Below are positions 1 to 6,799 of a stretch of DNA of 38,802 nucleotides, piece by piece. The translations under genes were made by a program, and so were the position numbers. The stretch covers positions 1-38,802 of the forward strand of contig NZ_NERU01000027.1 in assembly GCF_003063265.1 (NCBI RefSeq), given 5' to 3'. The stretch's first letter is position 1. Each line of letters opens with the position of its first letter. Below the pieces are notes generated by a model. The model did not search any database, had not been told where the DNA came from, and worked only from the letters and a program-made list of their open reading frames with translations. The DNA comes from Limnohabitans sp. WS1. Lineage in GTDB: Bacteria; Pseudomonadota; Gammaproteobacteria; Burkholderiales; Burkholderiaceae_C.

Positions 1-126
1 ATGACGCAGGCCCGAATGCAAGCGAGCCAATCCCGATGAGGAAACCACTGACTGGAGAGCCGTGTGCGGGAAAACTGCACGCACGGTTCGGAGGGAGGGG
101 AGGCCTTGGCCTTTCCTACCCCTATC
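1..126 (+). mobile_element. Group II intron, 3' end (domains V and VI)
   Basis: The first 126 bases look like the 3' end of a bacterial group II intron, cut by the window edge. Domain V is readable at 57-89: a 34-nt-type hairpin starting GAGCCGTGTGCGG, with a GAAA-containing loop and the returning strand GCACGCACGGTTC. Domain VI follows at about 90-125 as a purine-rich arm paired with a CCTTTCCTACCCC arm that carries a candidate branch-point A, and the element ends near CCTAT/C. The intron-encoded reverse transcriptase would lie upstream, outside the window. The downstream exon (CAGGGGGCATG...) matches the interior of the REP array, so the intron sits inside that array. The family call rests on the domain V signature; the exact 3' boundary is uncertain by a base or two. 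Confidence 0.85.
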
Positions 127-130
127 AGGG

Positions 131-453
131 GGCATGTCCTGCAACTTGATCGCGACGGGGCCGTCGCTCCCACAAAGGGCATGCCCTGCATTGTGTAGGA
201 GCCCCGCCCTCGGGGCGATGGTGCGTTGTCTGCGAGACTTGATCGCGACGGGGGCGTCGATCCTACAGGGGGTATGCCCTGCAACTTGATCGCGACGGGG
301 GCGTCGAGCCCACAAAGGGCATGTCCTGCATTTTGTGGGAGCCCCGCCCTCGGGGCGATGGTGCGTGGTCTGCGAGGGTTTTCGCGACGGGGGCGTCGCT
401 CCTACAGGGGGCATGCCCTGCAACTTGATCGCGACGGGGGCGTCGCGCCTACA
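131..453. repeat. Tandem array of REP-like palindromes, 140-bp period
   Basis: Seven REP-like units are visible. Two are in plus orientation at 194-221 and 334-361 (TGTRGGAGCCCCGCCCTCGG then GGCGATGG). Five are in minus orientation at 149-174, 242-267, 289-314, 381-406 and 428-453 (ATCGCGACGGGGGCGTCG then a CTCCTACA-like end). The block 131-270 is repeated at 271-410 and begins again at 411-453, giving a 140-bp tandem period of about 2.3 copies. Each unit folds into a GC-rich hairpin. The array lies just 3' of the adenosine kinase gene, the usual extragenic setting for REPs. The same plus-type unit recurs near 32409. No REP-associated transposase is in the window. Confidence 0.85.
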
Positions 454-465
454 GGCAGACGCAGG

Positions 466-1467
466 TTAACAGGCGGTTGCAGCTTGGGCGGCAATGCCTT
501 GCAGTTGGGCAGCCGTCAGGCGGTTGCCGTGTTGGCTGACCACGGCTGCGGCGGCGCGGTTGGCCAGGGCGGCGGCTTGCGCCGGGCTTTGGCCGTGGGT
601 GATGCCGTACAAAAAGGCCCCGGCAAACATGTCGCCTGCGCCGTTGGTGTCCACCGCTTGGGTGGGCACGGCGGCCACTTCGATGCGCTGAGCGCCTTGC
701 ACCACGATGCAGCCCTTGGGGCCCCGTGTCAGGCAGACCGTGCTGGCCAAAGCCGATAGCTGGGTGATGATGGCGTCCAGATCGGTCGTGCCGCACCAGG
801 TTTGTGCTTCTTCTTCGTTGGCAAACAAATAATCCAGGCCATTGCCGATCATGGCTTCCAGGCCAGGGCGGCAGAAGTTGATCATGCTCACATCGCTGAG
901 GGTCAGCGCGGTTTGCACCTTGTGCTCGATGGCGATTTGGCGGCCTTTGACGGCGGCTTCGAGGCCTGTGGGCGAGGCGGCCAGGTAGCCTTCCATGTAA
1001 TAAATCTTGGACTTGGCGATGTCTTGGGGGTGCAGGGCGCTGGCGTCCAGTTGCGAGGTGGCACCGAGGAAGGTGCACATGCTGCGCTCGGCATCGGGCG
1101 TGACCAGCACCATGCAGCTGCCGGTCTGGCCTTCTTGGGCGGCGGTGTGGCTCAGGTTGGTGGCCACGCCGTTGGCTTGCAGGTCCTGGCTGTAAAAAGC
1201 GCCAAGTTCATCGTCTGCCACGCGGCACGAATAAAACGCTTGGCCGCCCAGCTGGGCCAGCGCCACCAGGGTGTTCCCGGCCGAGCCGCCGCCGGTGCGG
1301 CGGGCGTGCAGGCCTTGCACATGGGTGAGCAGTTCGGCGCGTTGGGCGGTGTCGATCAGGGTCATGTGGCGCTTGCTCACGCCCATGGTCTGCAGCAAGG
1401 CGTCAGAGACTTCGTATTCGGTATCGACCAGGGCGTTGCCGATGGCGTAGAGGTGGTAGTGGGGCAT
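466..1467 (-). CDS. Adenosine kinase / PfkB-family sugar kinase
   Basis: This 333-residue protein is a PfkB (ribokinase-superfamily) kinase, most like bacterial adenosine kinases, which phosphorylate adenosine to AMP in purine salvage. The N-terminus has the IGNALVDTEY strand and the di-glycine GGGSAGNTLVALAQLGG segment near residues 60-75 that forms the substrate site. Near the C-terminus, DTNGAGDMFAGAFLYG is PfkB signature 2, with the catalytic Asp of NGAGD and the anion hole. Length is normal for the family. It is transcribed away from radC, whose stop codon lies 41 bases upstream of this start, so the two may be cotranscribed. The REP array lies directly downstream. Substrate specificity within PfkB is inferred rather than proven. 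Confidence 0.85.
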   Translation of the reverse strand: MPHYHLYAIGNALVDTEYEVSDALLQTMGVSKRHMTLIDTAQRAELLTHVQGLHARRTGGGSAGNTLVALAQLGGQAFYSCRVADDELGAFYSQDLQANGVATNLSHTAAQEGQTGSCMVLVTPDAERSMCTFLGATSQLDASALHPQDIAKSKIYYMEGYLAASPTGLEAAVKGRQIAIEHKVQTALTLSDVSMINFCRPGLEAMIGNGLDYLFANEEEAQTWCGTTDLDAIITQLSALASTVCLTRGPKGCIVVQGAQRIEVAAVPTQAVDTNGAGDMFAGAFLYGITHGQSPAQAAALANRAAAAVVSQHGNRLTAAQLQGIAAQAATAC

Positions 1468-1508
1468 GGCCAGTATGAAGATTCAAAACCATCGAGTTTA
1501 GCGGGGAC

Positions 1509-2180
1509 TCACATCAAACCCTGCTCGGCCATGGACAAGGCCTGGCCTTGCCCCACGATGATGTGGTCCAGCACGCGCACATCCACCAAGGCCAGCGAGG
1601 CCTTGAGGGTCTGGGTCAGGTGTTCGTCGGCGCGGCTGGGTTGTACCGATCCGCTGGGGTGGTTGTGCGACAGCACCACGGCCGCCGCCTGATGGTGCAG
1701 GGCGCGCATGACCACTTCGCGGGGATAGACCGAGGTCTGGCTGAGCGTGCCTCGAAAAAGCTCTTCCATGGCCAGCATGCGGTTTTGGCTGTCCAAAAAC
1801 AACACCGCAAAAACTTCGTGGTTTTTGTGCGCCAGCTGCAGCTGCAGGTATTGTTTGACAGCGCCGGGCGTGTGAAAAGCCTCGCGTTCCTTCAGGCGCT
1901 GGCTCAGTGCACGGCGGGCCATCTCGAACACAGCCAGCAGCTCGGCCTGCTTGGCAGGCCCAAGACCCTTGACCTGTTGTAGCGATGGCACGGTGGCATT
2001 GAGCAAGCCCGCAATGCCATCTGAGCCCAACAGCTCTTCGGACAGCTGAAACACGTTTTTACCCGCCATGCCGGTGCGCAGCAAAATGGCCAACAGTTCC
2101 ACATCGCTCAGCGCCTGAGGGCCTCTGGCCAGCAGTTTTTCGCGCGGACGCGCATCGAGTGGCAAGTCTTTGATGCTCAT
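1509..2180 (-). CDS. radC: RadC family JAB-domain protein
   Basis: The protein (223 residues from this start) is RadC. It has an N-terminal UPF0758 helix-hairpin-helix-like region (DLPLDARPREKLLARGPQAL, then QQVKGLGPAKQAELLA). The C-terminal JAB/MPN metalloprotease-like domain carries SHNHPSGSVQPSRAD, the HxH-x7-S-x2-D zinc signature, in its second half. The historic role in recombinational repair is disputed and the biochemical activity is unknown. The ATG at 2180 is preferred over a start 75 bases upstream because a GGGGAGGGG ribosome site precedes it at normal spacing and the family usually begins at the MSIKDLP segment. It faces divergently from fkpB. Confidence 0.9.
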   Translation of the reverse strand: MSIKDLPLDARPREKLLARGPQALSDVELLAILLRTGMAGKNVFQLSEELLGSDGIAGLLNATVPSLQQVKGLGPAKQAELLAVFEMARRALSQRLKEREAFHTPGAVKQYLQLQLAHKNHEVFAVLFLDSQNRMLAMEELFRGTLSQTSVYPREVVMRALHHQAAAVVLSHNHPSGSVQPSRADEHLTQTLKASLALVDVRVLDHIIVGQGQALSMAEQGLM

Positions 2181-2261
2181 TTGAACGCCCCTCCCCGGAG
2201 CTGCCTGGGGTCCTGCTTGCCCCTTTTTGTCCCTGAGGTCAGGCAGGTTGGTCAAGCTTTT

Positions 2262-2267
2262 TACAAT
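2262..2267 (+). promoter_or_regulatory. Candidate -10 element for fkpB-ispH
   Basis: TACAAT lies in an AT-rich patch (CTTTTTACAATAG) between the divergent radC and fkpB genes, about 54 bases before the fkpB ATG. A convincing -35 at 16-18 bases is not seen, so this is a sequence-only guess at the operon promoter. Confidence 0.35.
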
Positions 2268-2320
2268 AGTGCCTTCTTTATGCCTGTTTCACCGCTTTGG
2301 CGGCATTCCAGAAAACCCTT

Positions 2321-2764
2321 ATGTCCATTGTCGAACCCGGTTCCTTTTTGACCCTTCACTACCGCCTGGCCGGGCCGCAGGGGGACATCATCAACACTTT
2401 CAACGAAAAACCGGCGACTTTGTCCCTAGGTTCGGGCACCTTGTCACCCGCGTTGGAGCAGCGCTTGTTGGGCCTGGCCGAAGGGACCCGGGCGGTCATG
2501 GACATCCCGGCGGGTGAAGCTTTTGGCGACCACATCGCCGAGATGCAGCAATGGGTGGCCCGCAAGCTCTTGAACGAACTGGGTGACCCGACCGAAAAAT
2601 ACGCGTCAGGCGATGTGGTGCAGTTCCCCACGCCCGATGGGCTCGGCTCATACGCCGGGACTGTGCTGCAAGTGAACGAAGAGGGTGCGGTCTTGTTTGA
2701 CTTCAACCACCCGCTGGCCGGTCAGCCTGTGACCTTTGAAGTCGAACTGATTGGGGTGCTGTGA
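2321..2764 (+). CDS. fkpB: FKBP-type peptidyl-prolyl isomerase (SlpA/FkpB type)
   Basis: A 147-residue FKBP-fold cis-trans prolyl isomerase of the SlpA/FkpB class, a cytoplasmic folding helper. The start (SFLTLHYRLAGPQGDIINTF) is the first FKBP strand. The middle (LSPALEQRLLGLAEGTRAVM) leads into the insert-in-flap segment with PAGEAFGDH, and the end (FDFNHPLAGQPVTFEVEL) is the typical FKBP closing strand. The ATG at 2321 is chosen because it gives the usual family start; a TTG 24 bases upstream is possible. The stop overlaps the ispH start (TGATG), so the two genes are translationally coupled. The same fkpB-ispH pairing is known from E. coli. Confidence 0.9.
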   Translation: MSIVEPGSFLTLHYRLAGPQGDIINTFNEKPATLSLGSGTLSPALEQRLLGLAEGTRAVMDIPAGEAFGDHIAEMQQWVARKLLNELGDPTEKYASGDVVQFPTPDGLGSYAGTVLQVNEEGAVLFDFNHPLAGQPVTFEVELIGVL

Positions 2765-3696
2765 TGACATCTGAAGTGCTGTTGGCCGAGCCGCGTGGCT
2801 TTTGCGCCGGGGTGGACCGGGCGATCGACATCGTGGAGCACGCGCTCACCAAGTTTGGCCGCCCCATTTATGTGCGCCACGAGATCGTGCACAACACCTA
2901 TGTGGTCAATGACCTGAAGGAAAAAGGCGCGATTTTCATCGAAGAGCTGGCCGATGTGCCGCCTGGGGCCACGCTGATTTTCAGCGCACATGGCGTGAGC
3001 CTGGCCATTCAGGATGAGGCCGAGCGGCGCGGCTTTCGCATTTTTGACGCCACCTGCCCGCTGGTGAGCAAGGTGCATGTGGAGCTGGCCAAGCTGCACA
3101 AAGAAGGCTACGAATTCATCATGATCGGCCACAAGGGCCACCCCGAGGTGGAAGGCACCATGGGCCAGCTCGACAGCGGCATCCATTTGGTGGAAGACGT
3201 GGAAGATGTGGCCAAGGTGCAGCCTGCCCAGACGGATTTGCTGGCGGTGGTCACGCAGACCACACTCAGCGTGGACGATGCGGCCGAGATTGTGGCGGCC
3301 GTGAAAGCGCGTTTTCCGCAAGTGCGCGAACCCAAACAACAAGACATTTGCTACGCCACCCAAAACCGGCAAGACGCAGTCAAGTTGATGAGCCCGCTGG
3401 TGGATGTGGTGATCGTGGTGGGCAGCCCCACCAGCTCCAACAGCAACCGCCTGCGCGAACTCGCCGACCGCCTGGGCACGCCCGCCTACATGGTGGACAG
3501 CGCGGCCGATTTGCAAGAGGCCTGGTTTGAAGGATCGCAAAAGGTGGGCCTGACGGCCGGTGCCTCGGCGCCGGATGTGCTGGTACAAGAGGTGATTGCC
3601 CGTTTGCGCGCCATGGGCGCGGTATCGGTGCGCACCTTGGATGGGATCCAAGAAACCATCAAATTTCCCTTGCCCAAAGGCTTGAAGCTCGATTGA
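2764..3696 (+). CDS. ispH: 4-hydroxy-3-methylbut-2-enyl diphosphate reductase
   Basis: IspH (LytB) catalyses the last step of the non-mevalonate isoprenoid pathway, reducing HMBPP to IPP and DMAPP with a [4Fe-4S] cluster. The three cluster cysteines are present at about residues 14 (PRGFCAG), 98 (FDATCPLV) and 196 (QQDICYATQ). The conserved VGSPTSSNSNRL and LTAGASAPD substrate-binding stretches are also present. The 310-residue length is normal. The ATG at 2764 overlaps the fkpB stop; a GTG three bases upstream could serve instead. It is cotranscribed with fkpB. Downstream, serS appears to have its own promoter. Confidence 0.96.
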   Translation: MTSEVLLAEPRGFCAGVDRAIDIVEHALTKFGRPIYVRHEIVHNTYVVNDLKEKGAIFIEELADVPPGATLIFSAHGVSLAIQDEAERRGFRIFDATCPLVSKVHVELAKLHKEGYEFIMIGHKGHPEVEGTMGQLDSGIHLVEDVEDVAKVQPAQTDLLAVVTQTTLSVDDAAEIVAAVKARFPQVREPKQQDICYATQNRQDAVKLMSPLVDVVIVVGSPTSSNSNRLRELADRLGTPAYMVDSAADLQEAWFEGSQKVGLTAGASAPDVLVQEVIARLRAMGAVSVRTLDGIQETIKFPLPKGLKLD

Positions 3697-3746
3697 CCCA
3701 GCGGCCTGCCCCCACGGGCTGATCTCGTTGGGGGTGTGGGGGTCAC

Positions 3747-3752
3747 TACAAT
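3747..3752 (+). promoter_or_regulatory. Candidate -10 element for serS, almost at the start codon
   Basis: TACAAT ends only 6 bases before the serS ATG at 3759. If used, transcription would begin at or next to the A of the ATG, giving a leaderless or near-leaderless mRNA. No clear ribosome site lies before the ATG, which fits. The -35 region is weak (TCGTTG at 16 bases). Confidence 0.4.
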
Positions 3753-3758
3753 CAGGCC

Positions 3759-5066
3759 ATGCTTGATATTGTTCTACTCCGCAAAGATCTGGACGCTGCC
3801 GTGGCGCGTCTGCAGACCCGTAAAACCCCCCAGCCTTTTCTGAACGTCGAGGCCTTCCGCGCTTTGGAGGGCGAGCGTAAAACGCTGCAAACCCGCACCG
3901 AAGAGCTGCAAAGCCAGCGCAACAGCCTGTCCAAGCAAATTGGCATGCTCAAGGGCAAAGGCCAGCACGCCGAGGCCGATGCGGTCATGGCCCAGGTGGG
4001 GGAGATCAAAGACGAGCTGGACGCTTCTGCCCAGCGCTTGGAAGTGATCCAGGCCGAATTGCAGACCCTGCTGTTGGCGGTGCCCAATTTGCCGCACGAG
4101 TCGGTGCCTGTCGGCGCGGGCGAAGAAGGCAACGTCGAGGTGCGCCGCTGGGGCACGGTGCGCAGCTTTGACTTTGAGCTCAAGGACCATGTGGACATCG
4201 GCGGCCCACTGGGTCTGGACTTTGAGACCGGCACCAAACTGACAGGCTCGCGCTTCACCTTCATGCGTGGCCCGGTGGCCCGTTTGCACCGGGCGCTGGC
4301 CCAGTTCATGTTGGATGTGCAAACGCAAGAGCACGGCTACACCGAGTGCTACACCCCTTACATCGTGAACGCCGACACGCTGCGCGGCACGGGCCAGTTG
4401 CCCAAGTTCGAAGCCGATTTGTTTGCCGCCAACAAGGGCGGCCAAGAGGGTGAAGAAAGCCAGGCGCTGTACCTTATCCCCACTTCAGAGGTGACGCTGA
4501 CCAACGTGGTGCGTGACGAGGTGCTGGCCGAAGCCGATTTGCCGATCAAACTCACGGCACACACCCCGTGCTTCCGGTCCGAGGCGGGCAGCGGCGGGCG
4601 TGATGTGCGTGGCCTGATCCGCCAACACCAGTTTGACAAAGTGGAGATGGTGCAGATCGTGCACCCCGAGCACAGCTACGAAGCGCTCGAAGCGATGACC
4701 GGCCACGCCGAAGCCATTTTGCAAAAGCTGGGCCTGCCCTACCGCGTGATGAGCCTGTGCACCGGCGACATGGGCTTTGGCGCGAGCAAGACCTATGACC
4801 TGGAGGTCTGGGTGCCCGCGCAAAACACTTACCGCGAGATCAGCTCGGTGTCCAACTGCGAGGCCTTCCAGGCCCGCCGCCTGCAAGCACGTTTCAAAAA
4901 TGCCCAAGGCAAGAACGAACTGGTGCACACCCTGAACGGCTCGGGCCTGGCTGTGGGCCGTGCGCTGGTGGCTGTGCTTGAGAACTACCAAAACGCCGAC
5001 GGCTCGGTCACTGTGCCCGAAGTGCTGCGACCTTACATGGGCGGTTTGAAGACCTTGATTGCCTGA
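3759..5066 (+). CDS. serS: Seryl-tRNA synthetase
   Basis: A 435-residue class II aminoacyl-tRNA synthetase that charges tRNA-Ser in the cytoplasm. Residues about 30-105 form the long antiparallel coiled-coil arm (ERKTLQTRTEELQSQRNSLS and following) that grips the long variable arm of tRNA-Ser. Motif 2 is seen in the CFRSEAGSGGRDVRGLIRQH segment and motif 3 in NGSGLAVGRALVAVLENYQ near the C-terminus. The serine-site stretch LIPTSEVTLTN is also present. Length is standard. A gene for one of its own substrates, tRNA-Ser(CGA), starts 34 bases after the stop codon. Confidence 0.97.
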   Translation: MLDIVLLRKDLDAAVARLQTRKTPQPFLNVEAFRALEGERKTLQTRTEELQSQRNSLSKQIGMLKGKGQHAEADAVMAQVGEIKDELDASAQRLEVIQAELQTLLLAVPNLPHESVPVGAGEEGNVEVRRWGTVRSFDFELKDHVDIGGPLGLDFETGTKLTGSRFTFMRGPVARLHRALAQFMLDVQTQEHGYTECYTPYIVNADTLRGTGQLPKFEADLFAANKGGQEGEESQALYLIPTSEVTLTNVVRDEVLAEADLPIKLTAHTPCFRSEAGSGGRDVRGLIRQHQFDKVEMVQIVHPEHSYEALEAMTGHAEAILQKLGLPYRVMSLCTGDMGFGASKTYDLEVWVPAQNTYREISSVSNCEAFQARRLQARFKNAQGKNELVHTLNGSGLAVGRALVAVLENYQNADGSVTVPEVLRPYMGGLKTLIA

Positions 5067-5100
5067 TAGAATATCGGCTTCGACAAACGAAACCGAATCC

Positions 5101-5190
<90 letters not shown>

Positions 5191-5198
5191 AAACAAAA

Positions 5199-5230
5199 CC
5201 CGCAGTTGATTTCAACTGCGGGTTTTTTTT
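5199..5230 (+). terminator. Rho-independent terminator after tRNA-Ser
   Basis: The stem CCCGCAGTTGA / TCAACTGCGGG (5199-5222) has a two-base loop and is followed by eight T (5223-5230). It sits 8 bases after the tRNA CCA end and would end a serS-tRNA transcript. Confidence 0.92.
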
Positions 5231-5263
5231 GGTAATTCCCGCCAACTTTTGGGGTCCGCTTCC

Positions 5264-5437
5264 ATGAAATTGTTCACGCTGACCGCAGCGCTCTTTGTGT
5301 GCCTGACCCTGCAGGGCTGCACTGTATTGGCCATTGCAGACGTGGCGGCCTCTACCGTGGTGTATGGCGTGAAGACCGTGGTCAATGTGGTGGACGCGGT
5401 CACGCCCGACATCGTCAACAAAAAGAAAAAAGACTAA
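5264..5437 (+). CDS. Small lipoprotein
   Basis: A 57-residue protein that starts with a type II signal peptide (MKLFTLTAALFVCLTLQGC). The lipobox LQGC puts the lipidated Cys at residue 19. The mature part is a short hydrophobic/alanine-valine stretch (TVLAIADVAASTVVYG, VKTVVNVVDAV) with a lysine-rich end. It resembles the very short lipoproteins with a TPD-x-(D/K)-rich tail seen across proteobacteria, whose function is unknown. The ATG at 5264 is chosen because an earlier in-frame TTG would spoil the signal peptide. The gene begins just after the tRNA terminator. The gene on the other side is convergent. Confidence 0.7.
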   Translation: MKLFTLTAALFVCLTLQGCTVLAIADVAASTVVYGVKTVVNVVDAVTPDIVNKKKKD

Positions 5438-5497
5438 GACAGTAGCGCTGCAGAAGGCGATCACGGCATGGCGAATGAGCCCCGTGAGGTTGAGAGG

Positions 5498-6055
5498 TCA
5501 AGCTTGGCGGTGCTCTGCCAGGTCGTTCCAGACGTCTTGGCGTGTGATCAAACCGTCTTGAACCTCGAACCGGTCGATGAAACGGATGCCGGCAAAAGCT
5601 TCGCCATTGAGCCAACTGCCCTGCAAGGTGCCATGGCAAAACACCACCGTGACATCGCCTTGCCAACTTTCTTCGATGCGCTCGTATTGTTTGGCAATGT
5701 GGCTGTAACGTGACTGCGCCCAAGTCACCAGCTCTGCCAAGGCGTGCATGACCACGCCGCCGGGAAAGCACATTTGAAAGTCGGGGTGCAAAAAAGATTG
5801 CGCCGCTTGCAGATCCCGATTTTGCATGGCCAGCAAAAATTCATTGACCAGATCCGAGGCCACCGGATGCGGGGCACGGCCACCACTGAACACCTTGCCG
5901 TCGCGTCGGTAGGTGCTGACCTCGTTGATGAACACAGTGGTGCCGGCCTCGGGCGTGGCGATGACCGAGCGCACCGCATTGGCCACACGGTTGACCATGC
6001 GGTGCTGCGTGTCCGGGTCATAGCCGGGCAGCAGCGTGATGGAGACGACAGGCAT
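5498..6055 (-). CDS. Tautomerase / NTF2-like (SnoaL) fusion protein
   Basis: A 185-residue two-domain protein. Residues 1-60 look like a 4-oxalocrotonate tautomerase family unit: it starts MPVVSITLLPGYDPDT, so Met removal exposes the catalytic N-terminal Pro, and it has the helix HRMVNRVANAVRSVI. Residues about 65-180 look like a nuclear transport factor 2/SnoaL-like fold (LVNEFLLAMQNRDLQAAQSF, HPDFQMCFPGG, FIDRFEVQDGLITRQDVW), which often binds or isomerises small molecules. The substrate is unknown. It follows a NarL-type regulator by 26 bases on the same strand, suggesting one transcript. The tautomerase assignment rests on the Pro start and helix pattern; the second domain call is stronger. 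Confidence 0.7.
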   Translation of the reverse strand: MPVVSITLLPGYDPDTQHRMVNRVANAVRSVIATPEAGTTVFINEVSTYRRDGKVFSGGRAPHPVASDLVNEFLLAMQNRDLQAAQSFLHPDFQMCFPGGVVMHALAELVTWAQSRYSHIAKQYERIEESWQGDVTVVFCHGTLQGSWLNGEAFAGIRFIDRFEVQDGLITRQDVWNDLAEHRQA

Positions 6056-6081
6056 GCGGGTAAAAGCCTTGTGGAAGGGTT

Positions 6082-6687
6082 TTAAATGCCCAGCCAGCCG
6101 TTGGTTCGGGCGAAGTGCAGGGCTTGTGTGCGGCTGTTGACGCCCAAACGACGGAACAGACGCCAGAAGTGCACCTTGACGGTGTGCTCGCTGATTTCGA
6201 GTTTGTCGGCAATGTCGCGGTTGGACAGGCCCTGGTCCAGCATCAAAATCAACTGTTTTTGACGCTTGGAGAGCTTGGTCGGGCCTGAAGGGGTAGCTGC
6301 ATCTTCGATGGCGGCATCTTCATCGCTGACCAGCAGGGTGCGCAAAGCTGCAATGATTTGCGTGGGGCTGTTGGATTTTTCGATGAAGGCATCGGCACCG
6401 GCTTCCATGCAGCGTTCTTCGAACTCGCTGGCGCTGGAGCTGGTGATGACGGCCAAGGGCACGTTTGGAAATTTCGCCTTCAGAACCTGAACGCCCGAAA
6501 TGCCCAAGGTGTCGGGCAATTGCAGGTCAAGGCAGAAGAGTTCGGCTTGGCCGTTCTTCTCCACTGTGGACTCGACCACGTTCAACTTCTGGACAGGGAT
6601 GATTTTCAGACCAGGTTTGACTCGGTGGACCAACATGGTCAGGGCATCCCGCATCAAAGGGTGATCGTCAATGACGTAGACAGTCAT
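6082..6687 (-). CDS. NarL/FixJ-type response regulator
   Basis: A 201-residue two-component regulator. The receiver domain (residues 1-120) has the acidic pair D7-D8, the phospho-acceptor D54 in LFCLDLQLPD, a conserved Ser/Thr in VITSSSAS and the Lys of FIEKSNSP. The C-terminal LuxR-type HTH is at about residues 138-195 (LSKRQKQLILMLDQGLSNRD, EISEHTVKVHFWRLFRRLGV). No histidine kinase is adjacent, so its partner is unlinked. The gene lies behind a 110-base AT-rich intergenic stretch that probably holds its promoter, and appears cotranscribed with the tautomerase/NTF2-like gene, a candidate target or partner. Confidence 0.88.
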   Translation of the reverse strand: MTVYVIDDHPLMRDALTMLVHRVKPGLKIIPVQKLNVVESTVEKNGQAELFCLDLQLPDTLGISGVQVLKAKFPNVPLAVITSSSASEFEERCMEAGADAFIEKSNSPTQIIAALRTLLVSDEDAAIEDAATPSGPTKLSKRQKQLILMLDQGLSNRDIADKLEISEHTVKVHFWRLFRRLGVNSRTQALHFARTNGWLGI

Positions 6688-6752
6688 GATTAAGTTAACT
6701 CCACACTAAACTGAAAACATAAGGGTAACAGTTTTTTGGGATTATTTGTAAA

Positions 6753-6774
6753 ATTTTGTTGAAAACAACAAAAT
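6753..6774 (-). terminator. AT-rich perfect hairpin between trpS and the regulator
   Basis: ATTTTGTTG and CAACAAAAT form a perfect 9-bp inverted repeat with a 4-base spacer. On the minus strand it lies 25 bases after the trpS stop and runs into TTTACAAAT, so it could be a weak terminator for trpS. Equally it could be an operator palindrome in the promoter region of the response regulator gene. Confidence 0.45.
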
Positions 6775-6799
6775 CAGTGCAATATATTTTTTAATTGAT

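Noticed and set aside
131..453. The repeat array as a CRISPR
   Set aside because: Units are GC-rich palindromes in alternating orientation with near-identical spacers and a 140-bp duplication period; no cas genes.
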